Below are positions 8,320 through 16,521 of a DNA stretch of 57,920 nt, piece by piece. The stretch is from Streptomyces endocoffeicus (GTDB lineage: Bacteria; Actinomycetota; Actinomycetes; Streptomycetales; Streptomycetaceae). The stretch covers positions 1 to 57,920 of the forward strand of contig NZ_JAERRG010000044.1 in assembly GCF_016741935.1 (NCBI RefSeq), written 5' to 3'. The notes below the pieces were generated by a model. It ran no database searches and was not told the DNA's origin. It saw nothing but the letters and a program-made list of their open reading frames with translations. The stretch's first letter is position 1, and every line of letters begins with the position of its first letter. Both the position numbers and the translations under genes were made by a program.

Positions 8320-8374
8320 TGAGATGCATCTCCCGTCACGAAGATCCCGATGCCGAACCGGGAGATGCATCTCA
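8320..8374. repeat. Nested palindrome: 16-bp inverted repeat of two self-complementary 12-mers
   Basis: Arms 8320-8335 and 8359-8374 are perfect reverse complements with a 23-nt loop. Each arm contains the fully self-complementary GAGATGCATCTC (8321-8332 and 8362-8373), with centres 41 bp apart. It could be a hairpin ending the upstream operon (no T-run follows) or a pair of operators. Before the IS insertion the second site lay about 30 nt upstream of the etfB start. Confidence 0.7.
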
Positions 8375-8381
8375 AGCTAAG

Positions 8382-10224
8382 CTTGACTCTGTCGGTGATC
8401 TTGGGGTTTCCCGGTGCGGCAGCGTGATCAGCGGGCATGCTCGGGGCTGTTTCGAAGGCCGATGCAGTTGTCGAGGTGTCCGTTGTCGCTCCGTCCCCGT
8501 TCCGGTGAGCAGGTCCCGTCTCTGACCGTGCAGATCGCGCGGGCGAGCAACCCGGGCGGTACGACGGCGATGTGGGTGAGAGACCGGCTGGACGGGCTGT
8601 GGTGCGACGAGGACTTCGCGGGCTGGTACCCGCGCGACGGACGCCCCGGCCTCTCACCCGCACAGTTGGCCACCGTCTGTGTGCTGCAGTTCCTGCTCGG
8701 TCTGTCGGCCCGGCAGACAGCGGAAGCGGTCCGCTGCCGCATCGATTTTAAGTACGCCCTGGCCATGGAGCTGGACGATCCCGGCTTCCACCACAGCGTG
8801 CTGGCCGACTTCCGTGAACGCCTCGCCCAGGACGACCGCGCCGACCGTCTTCTCGATCTGTCGCTCGCGCGCCTGAAGGAAGCCGGACTCGTGCGCGAGC
8901 GCACCACTCAGCGCACCGACTCCACCCACGTCCTGGCCGCGGTGCGCGACCTGACCCGGCTGGAGCTGATCACCGAGGCGGTCCGGCGCCGCACTGGAAG
9001 AGGTCGTCGGCACCTCCCCTCACCTGCTGGACGAGCTGGTCGATGAGGACTGGGGGCCCCGCTACGGCCGACCGGTCCGCCTGGGCAAGAACCCCACCAA
9101 GCCCAAGACCAGGATCCTCGCCACTGGAAACGACGCCGTCCGGCTCCTGGAACACCTCTACCAGCACGGAGCAGACCGCGCGTGCGGTCCTCGTATCCAG
9201 GCCCTGCCCCAGATCATGGTGCAGAACTACCACCGTGACGCCGCAGGACACCTGCGCTGGCGCACCGCCGAGAAGGAAGGCGGACCCGGGCTACCGCCCT
9301 CGTCCCGGGCGGTCGTCTCTCCCTACGACACCTCGGCCCGCTACGCACGCCACGGACACATCATCAGCTGGAAGGGGTTCTCCGCTCACCTGACCGAGAC
9401 CTGTGCTCCCGACAGCCCCAACGTCATCACGGACGTGGCCACCACCGCGGCCACCACCCACGACAGCAAGGTCCTGCCCGGCATCCACACCCGCCTCTCC
9501 CGCCGCGGACTCCTGCCCGCCGAGCACCTGGTCGACGCCGGCTACACCTCCCTGCCACACCTGGAACAAGCCACCCGTGAACACCAGGTCACCGTCTCTG
9601 GACCACTGCGGAGCAACCCCACCCGTCAGCACCGCCGGGACGAGGGCTCCGCCCGGGACGACTTCCACATCGACTACGACCGTCACCAGGTCACCTGCCC
9701 CCAGGGCCAGGTCAGCCAGGGCTGGCACGGCCCCTACCCGACCTCCTCACCCACAGCAGCCCCGCTGATCGTGGCCAGGTTCACCAAAAGCCAGTGCCAG
9801 CCCTGCCCGGCGCGCACCCGATGCACCACCTCCCGCGAAAGCACCCGCACCGTGGGCTTTCCCCCACGAGAACTCCGCGACCTGCAACTCCGCGTCCGCA
9901 CCGAGCAACAGACACCCGAGTGGAAGACCCGCTACGCGGTCCGCTCCGGAGTGGAGGGCACGGTCAACGAGTTCGCCCACGGATATGGCATGCGACGCTG
10001 CCGCTACCGAGGACAGGGAAAGGCCCACATCCAGCACGTCCTGACGGCCATCGCCGTCAACATCGAGCGCCTCAGCGGACTGCCACCAACCGAAGAAGCC
10101 CCCACGCCCCGCCGGCCGACTGCCTTCCAGAACTACCTCGACCAGCGCGAGATACCCCGGCTGAAGTCCTGGCGAACCCTGGGCAGCTGACCTCGGCGGC
10201 ACCAAGATCACCGACAGAGTCAAG
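8382..10224 (+). mobile_element. Complete IS1182-family insertion sequence
   Basis: 1843 bp bounded by perfect 23-bp terminal inverted repeats (8382-8404 and 10202-10224) and flanked by a direct repeat CTAAG (8377-8381 and 10225-10229), the likely target duplication. It carries one transposase interrupted by a frameshift. It inserted between the palindromes at 8320-8374 and the etfB ribosome binding site. Intact ends and duplication suggest a fairly recent insertion. Confidence 0.9.
8462..10190 (+). pseudogene. IS1182-family transposase, frameshifted
   Basis: The N-terminal half (8462 to ~8995) has the IS1182/IS1272-type start, with LSPAQLATVCVLQFLLGLS followed by the TDSTHVLAAVRDLTRLELI segment holding the first catalytic Asp. 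The remainder reads in another frame to 10190, including DAGYTS and a C-terminal RSGVEGTVNEF region with the catalytic Glu. The switch near 8993 fits one extra C in CGGCGCCGCACTGG. I could not identify a slippery signal typical of programmed frameshifting, so an inactivating indel or a sequencing error is more likely. Confidence 0.85.
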
Positions 10225-10240
10225 CTAAGAGGCGACAAGC

Positions 10241-11026
10241 ATGAGTTTGAGGATTGTTGTCTGTGTGGAGTACGTCCCCGATGCCACCGCGGACCGGCAC
10301 TTCTCCGAGGACCTGACCGTCGATCGCGACGACACCGACGGTCTGCTGTCGGAACTGGACGAGTACGCCGTTGACCAGGCTCTCCGGGTCCGGGAAGCGG
10401 ATCCCAGTACGGAGATCACCGCTGTTACCGTCGGCCCAGAGGACGCCAGTGACGCGATCCGAAAGGCGCTGTCGATGGGCGCGGACAGGGGTGTGCACGT
10501 CGAGGACACGGACCTGCACGGCACGGATGCGATGGGCACCTCGCTGGTGCTGGCCAAGGCCATCGAGAAGATCGGTTACGACCTCATCCTCTGTGGCATG
10601 GCCACCACCGACGGCGGCATGGGCGTACTCCCGGCGATGCTCGCCGAGCGCCTGGGCGTCGCGCAGGTCACCCAGCTCTCTCAAGTTTCCCTTGAGGACG
10701 GGGTGATCACGGGTCGGCGCGACGGCGATTCCGCCACCGAGCAACTGGCTGCGGCTCTGCCAGCCGTCGTATCGGTCACTGACCAGTCCGGCGAAGCGCG
10801 TTATCCCTCCTTCAAGGGGATCATGGCGGCCAAGAAGAAGCCGGTGGAGGAACTGGACCTGGACGACCTGGACATCGACGCGAGTGAAGTCGGGCTGGAC
10901 GGCTCCTGGACCAAGGTCGAGTACGCCGCCGCCCGCCCCGCCCGTACGGTCGGCACGATCATCACGGACGAGGGCGAGGGCGCCAAGCAGCTCGCCGCAT
11001 TCCTCGCGGCCCAGAAACTCATCTGA
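10241..11026 (+). CDS. etfB: Electron transfer flavoprotein beta subunit
   Basis: 261 aa, full length for EtfB/FixA. N-terminal MSLRIVVCVEYVPDA, the central LILCGMATTDGGMGVLPAMLAERLG and the KKKPVEELDL region typify the AMP-binding beta subunit. It forms a heterodimer with EtfA that carries electrons from flavoprotein dehydrogenases to the quinone pool. The AAGAGG ribosome site (~10227) lies just outside the IS1182 end, so the original promoter has been displaced. Its partner etfA begins 75 nt downstream but is destroyed after six codons, so this copy is probably an orphan without function unless an etfA elsewhere pairs with it. Confidence 0.93.
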   Translation: MSLRIVVCVEYVPDATADRHFSEDLTVDRDDTDGLLSELDEYAVDQALRVREADPSTEITAVTVGPEDASDAIRKALSMGADRGVHVEDTDLHGTDAMGTSLVLAKAIEKIGYDLILCGMATTDGGMGVLPAMLAERLGVAQVTQLSQVSLEDGVITGRRDGDSATEQLAAALPAVVSVTDQSGEARYPSFKGIMAAKKKPVEELDLDDLDIDASEVGLDGSWTKVEYAAARPARTVGTIITDEGEGAKQLAAFLAAQKLI

Positions 11027-11100
11027 GGCCACAGGGGCCGGGCACACCCCGGCTGGCCCGGTCACCAATTGCCGTATCCGTCTCGCAGGAGTGCAATCCC

Positions 11101-11118
11101 ATGGCTGAAGTCCTTGTG
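11101..11118 (+). pseudogene. etfA: etfA 5' remnant (first six codons)
   Basis: ATG with five further codons reading MAEVLV, the standard EtfA start, preceded by a GCAGGAG ribosome site and placed as in usual etfBA operons. The frame then runs into the end of an IS3-family remnant and stops. No other part of etfA is visible in the window, so insertion was followed by deletion. Confidence 0.75.
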
Positions 11119-11147
11119 GGCCCTAACCCCGGATGTTGGACACGGGA

Positions 11148-11440
11148 TTATGCGGCTTCGGGAAGTGTAGTTGAGGGTGCGAAGAGTGCGTTCTCGTAGG
11201 CGATCGGGGAGCGTTGTCCGAGGCGGGAGTGACGGCGTCGGGTGTTGTAGCGACTGGCCCAGAGGAACGCCGCGAGCCGCGCGTGGCGAGCGGTGGGCCA
11301 CGCCTTCGCGCCCTTCAGGGTTTCCCTCTTCATGGACGCGTTCCAGCTCTCCGCGGCGGCGTTGTCCACGCTGCTGCCCACGGCGCTCATGCTCCTGGTC
11401 ACGCCCGCCTTGACGCAGGCGTCGGCGAACGCGGCACTCG
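11148..11440 (-). pseudogene. IS3-family OrfB transposase, C-terminal part
   Basis: Encodes MSAVGSSVDNAAAESWNASM with the third catalytic acidic residue (Glu) and the typical C-terminal YNTRRRHSRLGQRSPIAYE. It is the second half of the gene at 12946-13555. The two halves do not rejoin exactly in frame when a 3-bp duplication is removed, so a small further mutation is likely. Confidence 0.82.
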
Positions 11441-11446
11441 TATTTG

Positions 11447-12945
11447 GGTGGGTTCAATCAGTCGTTGCAACACCGGGTTGTCGGATTGAGCGTAGCTGCT
11501 CGGCGAAGACCTCGGCTGGGGTCTTCCAGTCGAGGACCTTGCGGGGGCGGTTGTTGATCGCCAAGGCGACGGCGTCGAGTTCCTCGGCGGACCACCTGGC
11601 GAGGTCGGTCCCCTTTGGGAAGTACTGGCGCAGCAGCCCGTTGGTGTTCTCGTTTGTCGGGCGCTGCCAGGGCGAGTGCGGATCGGCGAAGAACACCTTC
11701 GTGCCGGTCTCGAGCGCGAACTGGGCGTGTCCGGACAGCTCCTTGCCGCGGTCCCAGGTCAGGGTCTTGCGCAGCTGCTCAGGCAGGCGTGTCATCGACG
11801 CCGTCAGGGCGGCGTTCATCGCTGCGGCGTCGTAGCCGCCGAGCGACGGGCCGTTCTTCACGGGTGGTCTCTCGCCCCAGCCCTCCAGCCGCGGGAGGTG
11901 GACCAAGAGCGTCGAGCGGCTCGAACGCTCGACGAGCGTGCCGATCGCAGACCGGCCGGTGCCGATGATCAGATCGCCCTCCCAGTGCCCGGGAACGGCT
12001 CGGTCTGCGGCCTCGGCGGGCCGCTCGCTGAGGACCACATCGGCGGTGACGTGACCCTGCGGCTTGTTCCGCGTCCGGGCTCGTGGTTCCCGCAGCGCAC
12101 GTCCGGTGCGCAGGCACGCGACGAGCTCACGCTTGAGGGCTCCGCGGCCCTGGATGAACAATGCCTGGTAGATCGCCTCGTGGCTGATCCGCATGGACTC
12201 ATCATCGGGGAAGTCGAGCCTGACACGGTGGCTGATCTGCTGCGGGCTCCAGGCCGTCACCCATCGCCGATCTGCTCGGTGGGGCTTCATCTTGCGACCT
12301 TTCCACTCGGCAGCGTCCGGCCCCGCTACGGCTGTGCCGTCAGCGAGCCGCACGGTGCCGTCCAAGCGCTCTTGGACATACTCGCGCAGGCGGTCGTTGG
12401 TGACGAGCTTTGCGGCCTTGGGGCGTTTGGCAGCCTGCTGCGCCTTCCACTGAGCGACCGACGCGCGGTACTCCTGCTTGCCGCCGCGCGTGGCGGCGTT
12501 GCGGCGCAGCTCACGAGAGATCGTCCCGGCATCACGCCCCAGGGCGCGGGCGATCTGGCGCACCCCGGTGCCCTTCGCGCGCAGGATCGCGATGTCCTCG
12601 CGCTCCTCGAACGACAGGTAGCGGCCTGTGGGCTCAGCCAGCGAGATCGGCGGCATGCCGCCAGCGTGACGAAACCACCGGGAACCCACCGGCCAGGACA
12701 CGCCGACCGCCAAAGACGCCTCCACCGTCGTGACCCCCGTGGCAATCAGCCGCCAGAACTGGCGCTGCACCACCCGTGACGGGTCCGGCCGGCCAGGCGA
12801 GCGCATCGCTGGCCGAAGTGCTCGATCAGCACGCCACTGCCGACGCGCCCCCTCAGAAACATCGCTGGTCTTCAATCTCCAGTCCGCCGTGGCCACGCCG
12901 TACACCTCCGAGATCAAGGTGTTGCGACGACCAGTTGAATCCGCC
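11447..12945 (-). mobile_element. IS30-family insertion nested in the IS3 remnant
   Basis: About 1.5 kb. The ends are imperfect inverted repeats of about 28 bp, both with GTCGTYGCAACACC toward the inside and GG(T/C)GG(G/A)TTCAA at the tip. TTG flanks both sides (11444-11446 and 12946-12948) and may be the target duplication, as IS30 elements make 2-3 bp duplications. It contains one intact-looking transposase gene. Confidence 0.8.
11454..12806 (-). CDS. IS30-family transposase
   Basis: About 450 aa from the ATG at 12806; an upstream in-frame ATG at 12917 would add 37 residues that look unlike the family. Order: an N-terminal helix-turn-helix (GVTTVEASLAVGVSWPVGSRWF), the IS30 motif LSFEEREDIAILRAKGTGVRQIARALGRD with TISRELRRN, then a DDE core with GHWEGDLIIG, the middle Asp in LTWDRGKEL, and Glu in RPTNENTNGLLRQYFPKGTDL. 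It looks intact and potentially active. Confidence 0.92.
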   Translation of the reverse strand: MRSPGRPDPSRVVQRQFWRLIATGVTTVEASLAVGVSWPVGSRWFRHAGGMPPISLAEPTGRYLSFEEREDIAILRAKGTGVRQIARALGRDAGTISRELRRNAATRGGKQEYRASVAQWKAQQAAKRPKAAKLVTNDRLREYVQERLDGTVRLADGTAVAGPDAAEWKGRKMKPHRADRRWVTAWSPQQISHRVRLDFPDDESMRISHEAIYQALFIQGRGALKRELVACLRTGRALREPRARTRNKPQGHVTADVVLSERPAEAADRAVPGHWEGDLIIGTGRSAIGTLVERSSRSTLLVHLPRLEGWGERPPVKNGPSLGGYDAAAMNAALTASMTRLPEQLRKTLTWDRGKELSGHAQFALETGTKVFFADPHSPWQRPTNENTNGLLRQYFPKGTDLARWSAEELDAVALAINNRPRKVLDWKTPAEVFAEQLRSIRQPGVATTD

Positions 12946-13555
12946 TTGCGAGCCGTGATCGGTGTGCATGATGGCGCCGTTGAGGCTGCCGCGGGTCCGC
13001 TCGGCCGCCGCCAGGGCGTCGATGACGAGTTCGGCCCGCATGTGGTCGGCGATCGCCCAGCCTGTCAGACGGCGTGAGCACAGATCGATGACCGTCGCGA
13101 AGTAGAGCGGCTTGGTGCCGGTCACGGGCAAGTACGTGATGTCGCCGACGTACTTGGTGTTCGGGCGCTCGGCGGTGAAGTCGCGGCCGATGAGGTCGGC
13201 GGCCCTGGCCGCGGCCGGGTCCGGGATCGTGGTGCGGTGCTTCCTGCGAAGGCGCAGGCCGGGGAGCCCGACCGACCGCATGACACGGGCGACCTTCTTG
13301 TGGTTGATGCGTTCGCCGTCCTCGCGGAGTTCGGCGGTGATACGCGGGACCCCGTAGGTTCCGTCCGACTCGGCGTGCACGGCACGTATCCGCCGTGCGA
13401 GCTGGTCGTCGGCGGCCTGCCGGGCGGCCCGCGCGGACGCGGTTTTGCACCAGTAGCAGAAGCTGGACCGGGCGATCCCGAGAATGGTGCACAACCGCTT
13501 GACGCCGTAACGGCGCTGGTGGTCGGCGACGAACTGGCAGCGGTTCAGGAGCCGT
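12946..13555 (-). pseudogene. IS3-family OrfB transposase, N-terminal and DDE-domain part
   Basis: Reads RRYGVKRLCTILGIARSSF, then the HTH_21-type segment DGTYGVPRITAELREDG, then the rve integrase core with the first catalytic Asp in YVGDITYLPV and the second in MHTDHGSQ, where the frame is broken by the IS30-family element at 12945. The continuation lies at 11148-11440. The start of OrfB is not certain because the upstream frame merges with another fragment. Confidence 0.82.
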
Positions 13556-13562
13556 AATTTGA

Positions 13563-13965
13563 CTACTGCCGGAGTTGATCTCGCTGTCGTGCTGTTCGAT
13601 CACTGGCTTCAAGGCTTCGAGCGTGCGGGGAGGGCGAGTCCGGCGGAAGACGAGGACCCTGGCGAGTTCGGGCCCGGCGAATGCCAGCATCGGCTTGGAC
13701 CTTCCGGCGTGGTAGCTCAGCACGTTGCGCTTGCGGCCCATCAGTTCGGCCGCGAGGGTCAGGGCGACGGTGTTGCGGCTGCGGAGCACGGCGGCCAGGA
13801 CGCGGTGGCGGTGGTCGAGGGTGCCGAAGCCGGGGTTGCGGCCGCGGCCGTCCCTGCCTGCGCTCTGGCGTTCGGCTTCGGTCAGGAGGTGTTGGCACGG
13901 TTCGGGGTGGAGCACGAGCTGTTCGAACTGTTCTCGGGGCATGCCGGTGAGTGCGGGCGGACAGA
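13563..13965 (-). pseudogene. Transposase N-terminal fragment (HTH_Tnp_4 / DDE_4 type)
   Basis: The minus strand reads LTGMPREQFEQLVLHPEP, then GRGRNPGFGTLDHRHRVLAA, TVALTLAAELMGRKRNVLSY and ALKPVIEQHDSEI. This is the N-terminal helix-turn-helix part of an IS5-type (DDE_4) transposase; the catalytic domain is absent. It is truncated on both sides, against the IS3 remnant and a plus-strand transposase tail. Confidence 0.7.
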
Positions 13966-13969
13966 GAGG

Positions 13970-14247
13970 GACCCGGCAGGCTCCGCGCGGACAAGGCGTA
14001 CCACTCCACCGAGCGCCTGACGTGGCTGCGCAACCGTGGCATCGTCCCACGTATAGCCCGTCCGGGAGTCGAGTCCAGCGAACGCCTCGGCCGACACCGC
14101 TGGAAGATCGAACGGTCGATCTCGTGGCTCTTCGGCTACCGGCGCCTGACCGTCCGATACGAACGAAAGGGCACACACTTCCTGGCCTTCCTCGGTCTCG
14201 CAGCCGCCCTGACCTGCTACAAAAAGCTCGCAAAACTCACCACGTAA
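13970..14247 (+). pseudogene. IS5-family transposase C-terminal fragment
   Basis: Reads RADKAYHSTERLTWLRNRGI, then ERLGRHRWKIERSISWLFGY with the catalytic Glu in the WKIERSI motif, then RLTVRYERKGTHFLAFLGLA and the stop. Only the last ~90 residues of a ~270-aa protein remain. AAGACAAGCTCTTAA just after the stop probably belongs to the terminal repeat of the lost element. Confidence 0.82.
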
Positions 14248-14273
14248 GACAAGCTCTTAATCGCGCCGGTGAG

Positions 14274-15647
14274 TTACAGGAGACTGCCATTGCCGCGCAT
14301 CCGTGCGCGCACGGTGACGCCGTCGATGGCGCGATAAGCGCAGCCCTTCTCCAGCGAGATCAAGGTGGCGGTTGCGGCGGCGTGGCCGTACTCGAAGCAC
14401 TGGGCGGTCACTCGGGCGGAGGCGAGGGCTTCGTGTTCGGCGGAGAGACAGCGGCCAGCGACGATGATGTTCTCCCCATGGGCAGGGACCAGAACGGTGT
14501 AGGGCACTTCGTAGTAGTCGTTGAGGAGCCAGTGCAGTTTGGGCCGGTCACCGACGTGTAGTTCGATCGGCCAGGGAGAGCGGACGATTCCGTCGGGGCG
14601 CTTGCTGCAGGCGACAACGTCGTCGCTGCGCAGGGTTTCGACTCCGACGATGCTGCGTGTCTGGCGGATTCCGGCCTCGGTTCCAGTGTCGACGACGTAC
14701 GCGTTCTCACACCCGGGAACGCGCTTGCGGAGGAATCGGGTGTAGGCGCGGACCTGTCGGCGCCCGGACACCTCTGCCCAGGTGAAGTCCTCTGGGTCGA
14801 TGACGTTGAGCATGCGCCCGTCCGGTCCGCTGAGCCGGGTAGCGTTGACGAGCAGTTCGCCGGGGCGGGTTGTGTTGAACATCCAGATGTGCGAGCGGGG
14901 AAGATCGAGCCCTTCGAGCCGGGCAGTCTCGATGCGGGAGCTGACCTCTGGCCCGCAGATGGTGTCCTCTCCGTAGAAGTCCTGGTAGCGAGCCATGTCG
15001 ACGTTGGCGATGCGGAAGAACATGGTGGGGTTCTGGATTGTGCCGTGGTCACCGAAGTAGGTGCCCAGTCCGGCTCGGGCGGCGACCGCGGCGTCGCCGG
15101 ATGCGTCGATGGTGCGGGCGGCTCGTACGATGCTGTGTCCGGCGTTGGACTCCAGGACGACGCCCTGGAGGCGATCGTCGTCGAGCAGCACACCGACGAC
15201 CGCGGTGTGCAGCAGCACTCGCACTCCGGCGGCCGTCAGGAGGTCGTCGGCGGTTTCCTTCCACATGAGGGGGTCGTGTGCCTCGGTGTAGGTCTTGCCG
15301 TACTTCTGCGGCTTGGTCAGTCCGCCGCGGGCCAGCAGCCCGGCGCGGAAGCGGCCGGTGAATCCCTCTACGATGCGCTCGGAGGGCTTGTTGCGGTTGC
15401 TGGCGAGGTAGGAGCCGCAGATGGTGCCGGACATGCCGGCGACGGCGGCGCCCCCGCAGAATCCGTATTTCTCGACCAGGATCACCGATCGCCCTGCCTC
15501 GGCGGCGACGGTTGCCGCGGCGACGCCGGCGGCGCCGCCGCCGACGACGACCACGTCGACGTCGGCGAGGATGGGAAGGCTGTCGGAGTCGTGGTCGTCC
15601 GGCGAGAGCTGCCAGCCGGCGAACTCCGGCGTGCTGTGCTGCTGCAT
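14274..15647 (-). CDS. FAD-dependent oxidoreductase (FAD_oxidored family)
   Basis: 457 aa. The dinucleotide-binding loop VVVVGGGAAGVAAATVAAEAG (residues ~33-53) is followed by ILVEKYGFCGGAAVAGMSG, characteristic of this flavoprotein family. A second FAD-contact region TIDASGDAAVAARAGL and a C-terminal ENIIVAGRCLSAEHEALASARVTAQC complete the fold. GAGGGA lies before the ATG. It is last in a minus-strand operon after CoA-transferase and enoyl-CoA hydratase genes (13-nt gap), so it probably oxidises or reduces an intermediate of the same pathway. Substrate unknown. Annotation pipelines often call such proteins fumarate-reductase-like; that is not shown here. Confidence 0.85.
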   Translation of the reverse strand: MQQHSTPEFAGWQLSPDDHDSDSLPILADVDVVVVGGGAAGVAAATVAAEAGRSVILVEKYGFCGGAAVAGMSGTICGSYLASNRNKPSERIVEGFTGRFRAGLLARGGLTKPQKYGKTYTEAHDPLMWKETADDLLTAAGVRVLLHTAVVGVLLDDDRLQGVVLESNAGHSIVRAARTIDASGDAAVAARAGLGTYFGDHGTIQNPTMFFRIANVDMARYQDFYGEDTICGPEVSSRIETARLEGLDLPRSHIWMFNTTRPGELLVNATRLSGPDGRMLNVIDPEDFTWAEVSGRRQVRAYTRFLRKRVPGCENAYVVDTGTEAGIRQTRSIVGVETLRSDDVVACSKRPDGIVRSPWPIELHVGDRPKLHWLLNDYYEVPYTVLVPAHGENIIVAGRCLSAEHEALASARVTAQCFEYGHAAATATLISLEKGCAYRAIDGVTVRARMRGNGSLL

Positions 15648-15660
15648 GGCAGATCCCTCG

Positions 15661-16521
15661 TCAGTTCTGCTCGGTGGATACTGAGTGAGAGCGTCCCTGG
15701 AAGCACGGCGGACGCTTCTCGACGAACGCGGCGATGCCCTCCTGGCCGTCCCGGGAGTCGAACAGAGCGGTGAGTTTGTCGCGCTCGAGTCGGAACCCCG
15801 GGCCGGCTGAGCCAGCTGAGGCGTGGGGGACCGCGGAAGCGACAACCGCGCGGATTGCAGCGATTGCTGCCGGAGGCTGCGCGGCGAGACGCGTCGCGGT
15901 GTCCAGTGCGACCGAATCCAGGTCTTCACGTGCGCAGACCTGTGCCACGATGCCGAGCTGCTCGGCCGTGTAGGCATTGATCCGCTCGCCCGACATGATC
16001 AGCCACTTGGCCCGGTTCGGACCGATGTGCCAGGTTAGGCGCTGGGTGCCGCCCCAGCCCGGGAGCAGGCCGAGGGAGACCTCCGGCAGCCCGAAGGACG
16101 CGTTGGCCGCGGCCACAACGACGTCGCAACTGAGCACAAGCTCGAATCCGCCGCCGAGGGCGAGCCCGTTGACCGCGGCGATGATGGGGATCGGACTGGC
16201 GGCGATGGTGTCGCAGAGTGCGTTGCAGCGCTCGGTGAAGGCGATGAAGGCTTCACGGTCGGCGTGCGAGTAGAAGGCGATGTCGGCACCTGCTGCGAAG
16301 GCTCTTCCGGCGCCGGCGAGCACGATGGCATGTACCGCCGGGTCGTCGCCGAGCTCTCGCAAGGCGTCTGACAGGGCCTCTACGACCGCATAGTTGATCG
16401 CGTTGTACTTGGCTGGTCGGTTGATGGTGACTATGCCGACGCGGTCGCGGCGTTCCACGAGCACGACATCAGGAGCGAGCTCGGGGCTGAGTGTCTCGGG
16501 GCGGGGCTCAGCCGTGGTCAC
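15661..16521 (-). CDS. Enoyl-CoA hydratase/isomerase family protein
   Basis: 286 aa crotonase. The oxyanion-hole segment GAGRAFAAGADI, the PIPIIAAVNGLALGGGFELVLS helix with the first catalytic Glu, and FGLPEVSLGLLPGWGGTQRL with the second catalytic Glu are all present, so it is probably a hydratase. The GTG start lies inside the end of the upstream CoA-transferase gene (14-nt overlap, other frame) behind a GGAGCC ribosome site, indicating translational coupling. A much longer in-frame ORF (to 16680) has no ribosome site and would overlap further. Confidence 0.9.
   Translation of the reverse strand: MTTAEPRPETLSPELAPDVVLVERRDRVGIVTINRPAKYNAINYAVVEALSDALRELGDDPAVHAIVLAGAGRAFAAGADIAFYSHADREAFIAFTERCNALCDTIAASPIPIIAAVNGLALGGGFELVLSCDVVVAAANASFGLPEVSLGLLPGWGGTQRLTWHIGPNRAKWLIMSGERINAYTAEQLGIVAQVCAREDLDSVALDTATRLAAQPPAAIAAIRAVVASAVPHASAGSAGPGFRLERDKLTALFDSRDGQEGIAAFVEKRPPCFQGRSHSVSTEQN

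Larger units (their letters stand above)
11119..13555 (-). mobile_element. IS3-family remnant interrupted by an IS30-family element
   Basis: One terminus abuts the etfA stub at about 11119. The minus strand encodes IS3 OrfB in two pieces (12946 to ~13555, then ~11440 down to 11148) separated by an IS30-family element. No orfA and no opposite terminus are seen; beyond ~13560 the sequence belongs to a different transposase fragment, so this end was deleted. Confidence 0.8.

Noticed and set aside
8993..9000. Programmed frameshift in the IS1182-type transposase
   Set aside because: No slippery heptamer or downstream structure could be identified, and this family normally uses a single frame.
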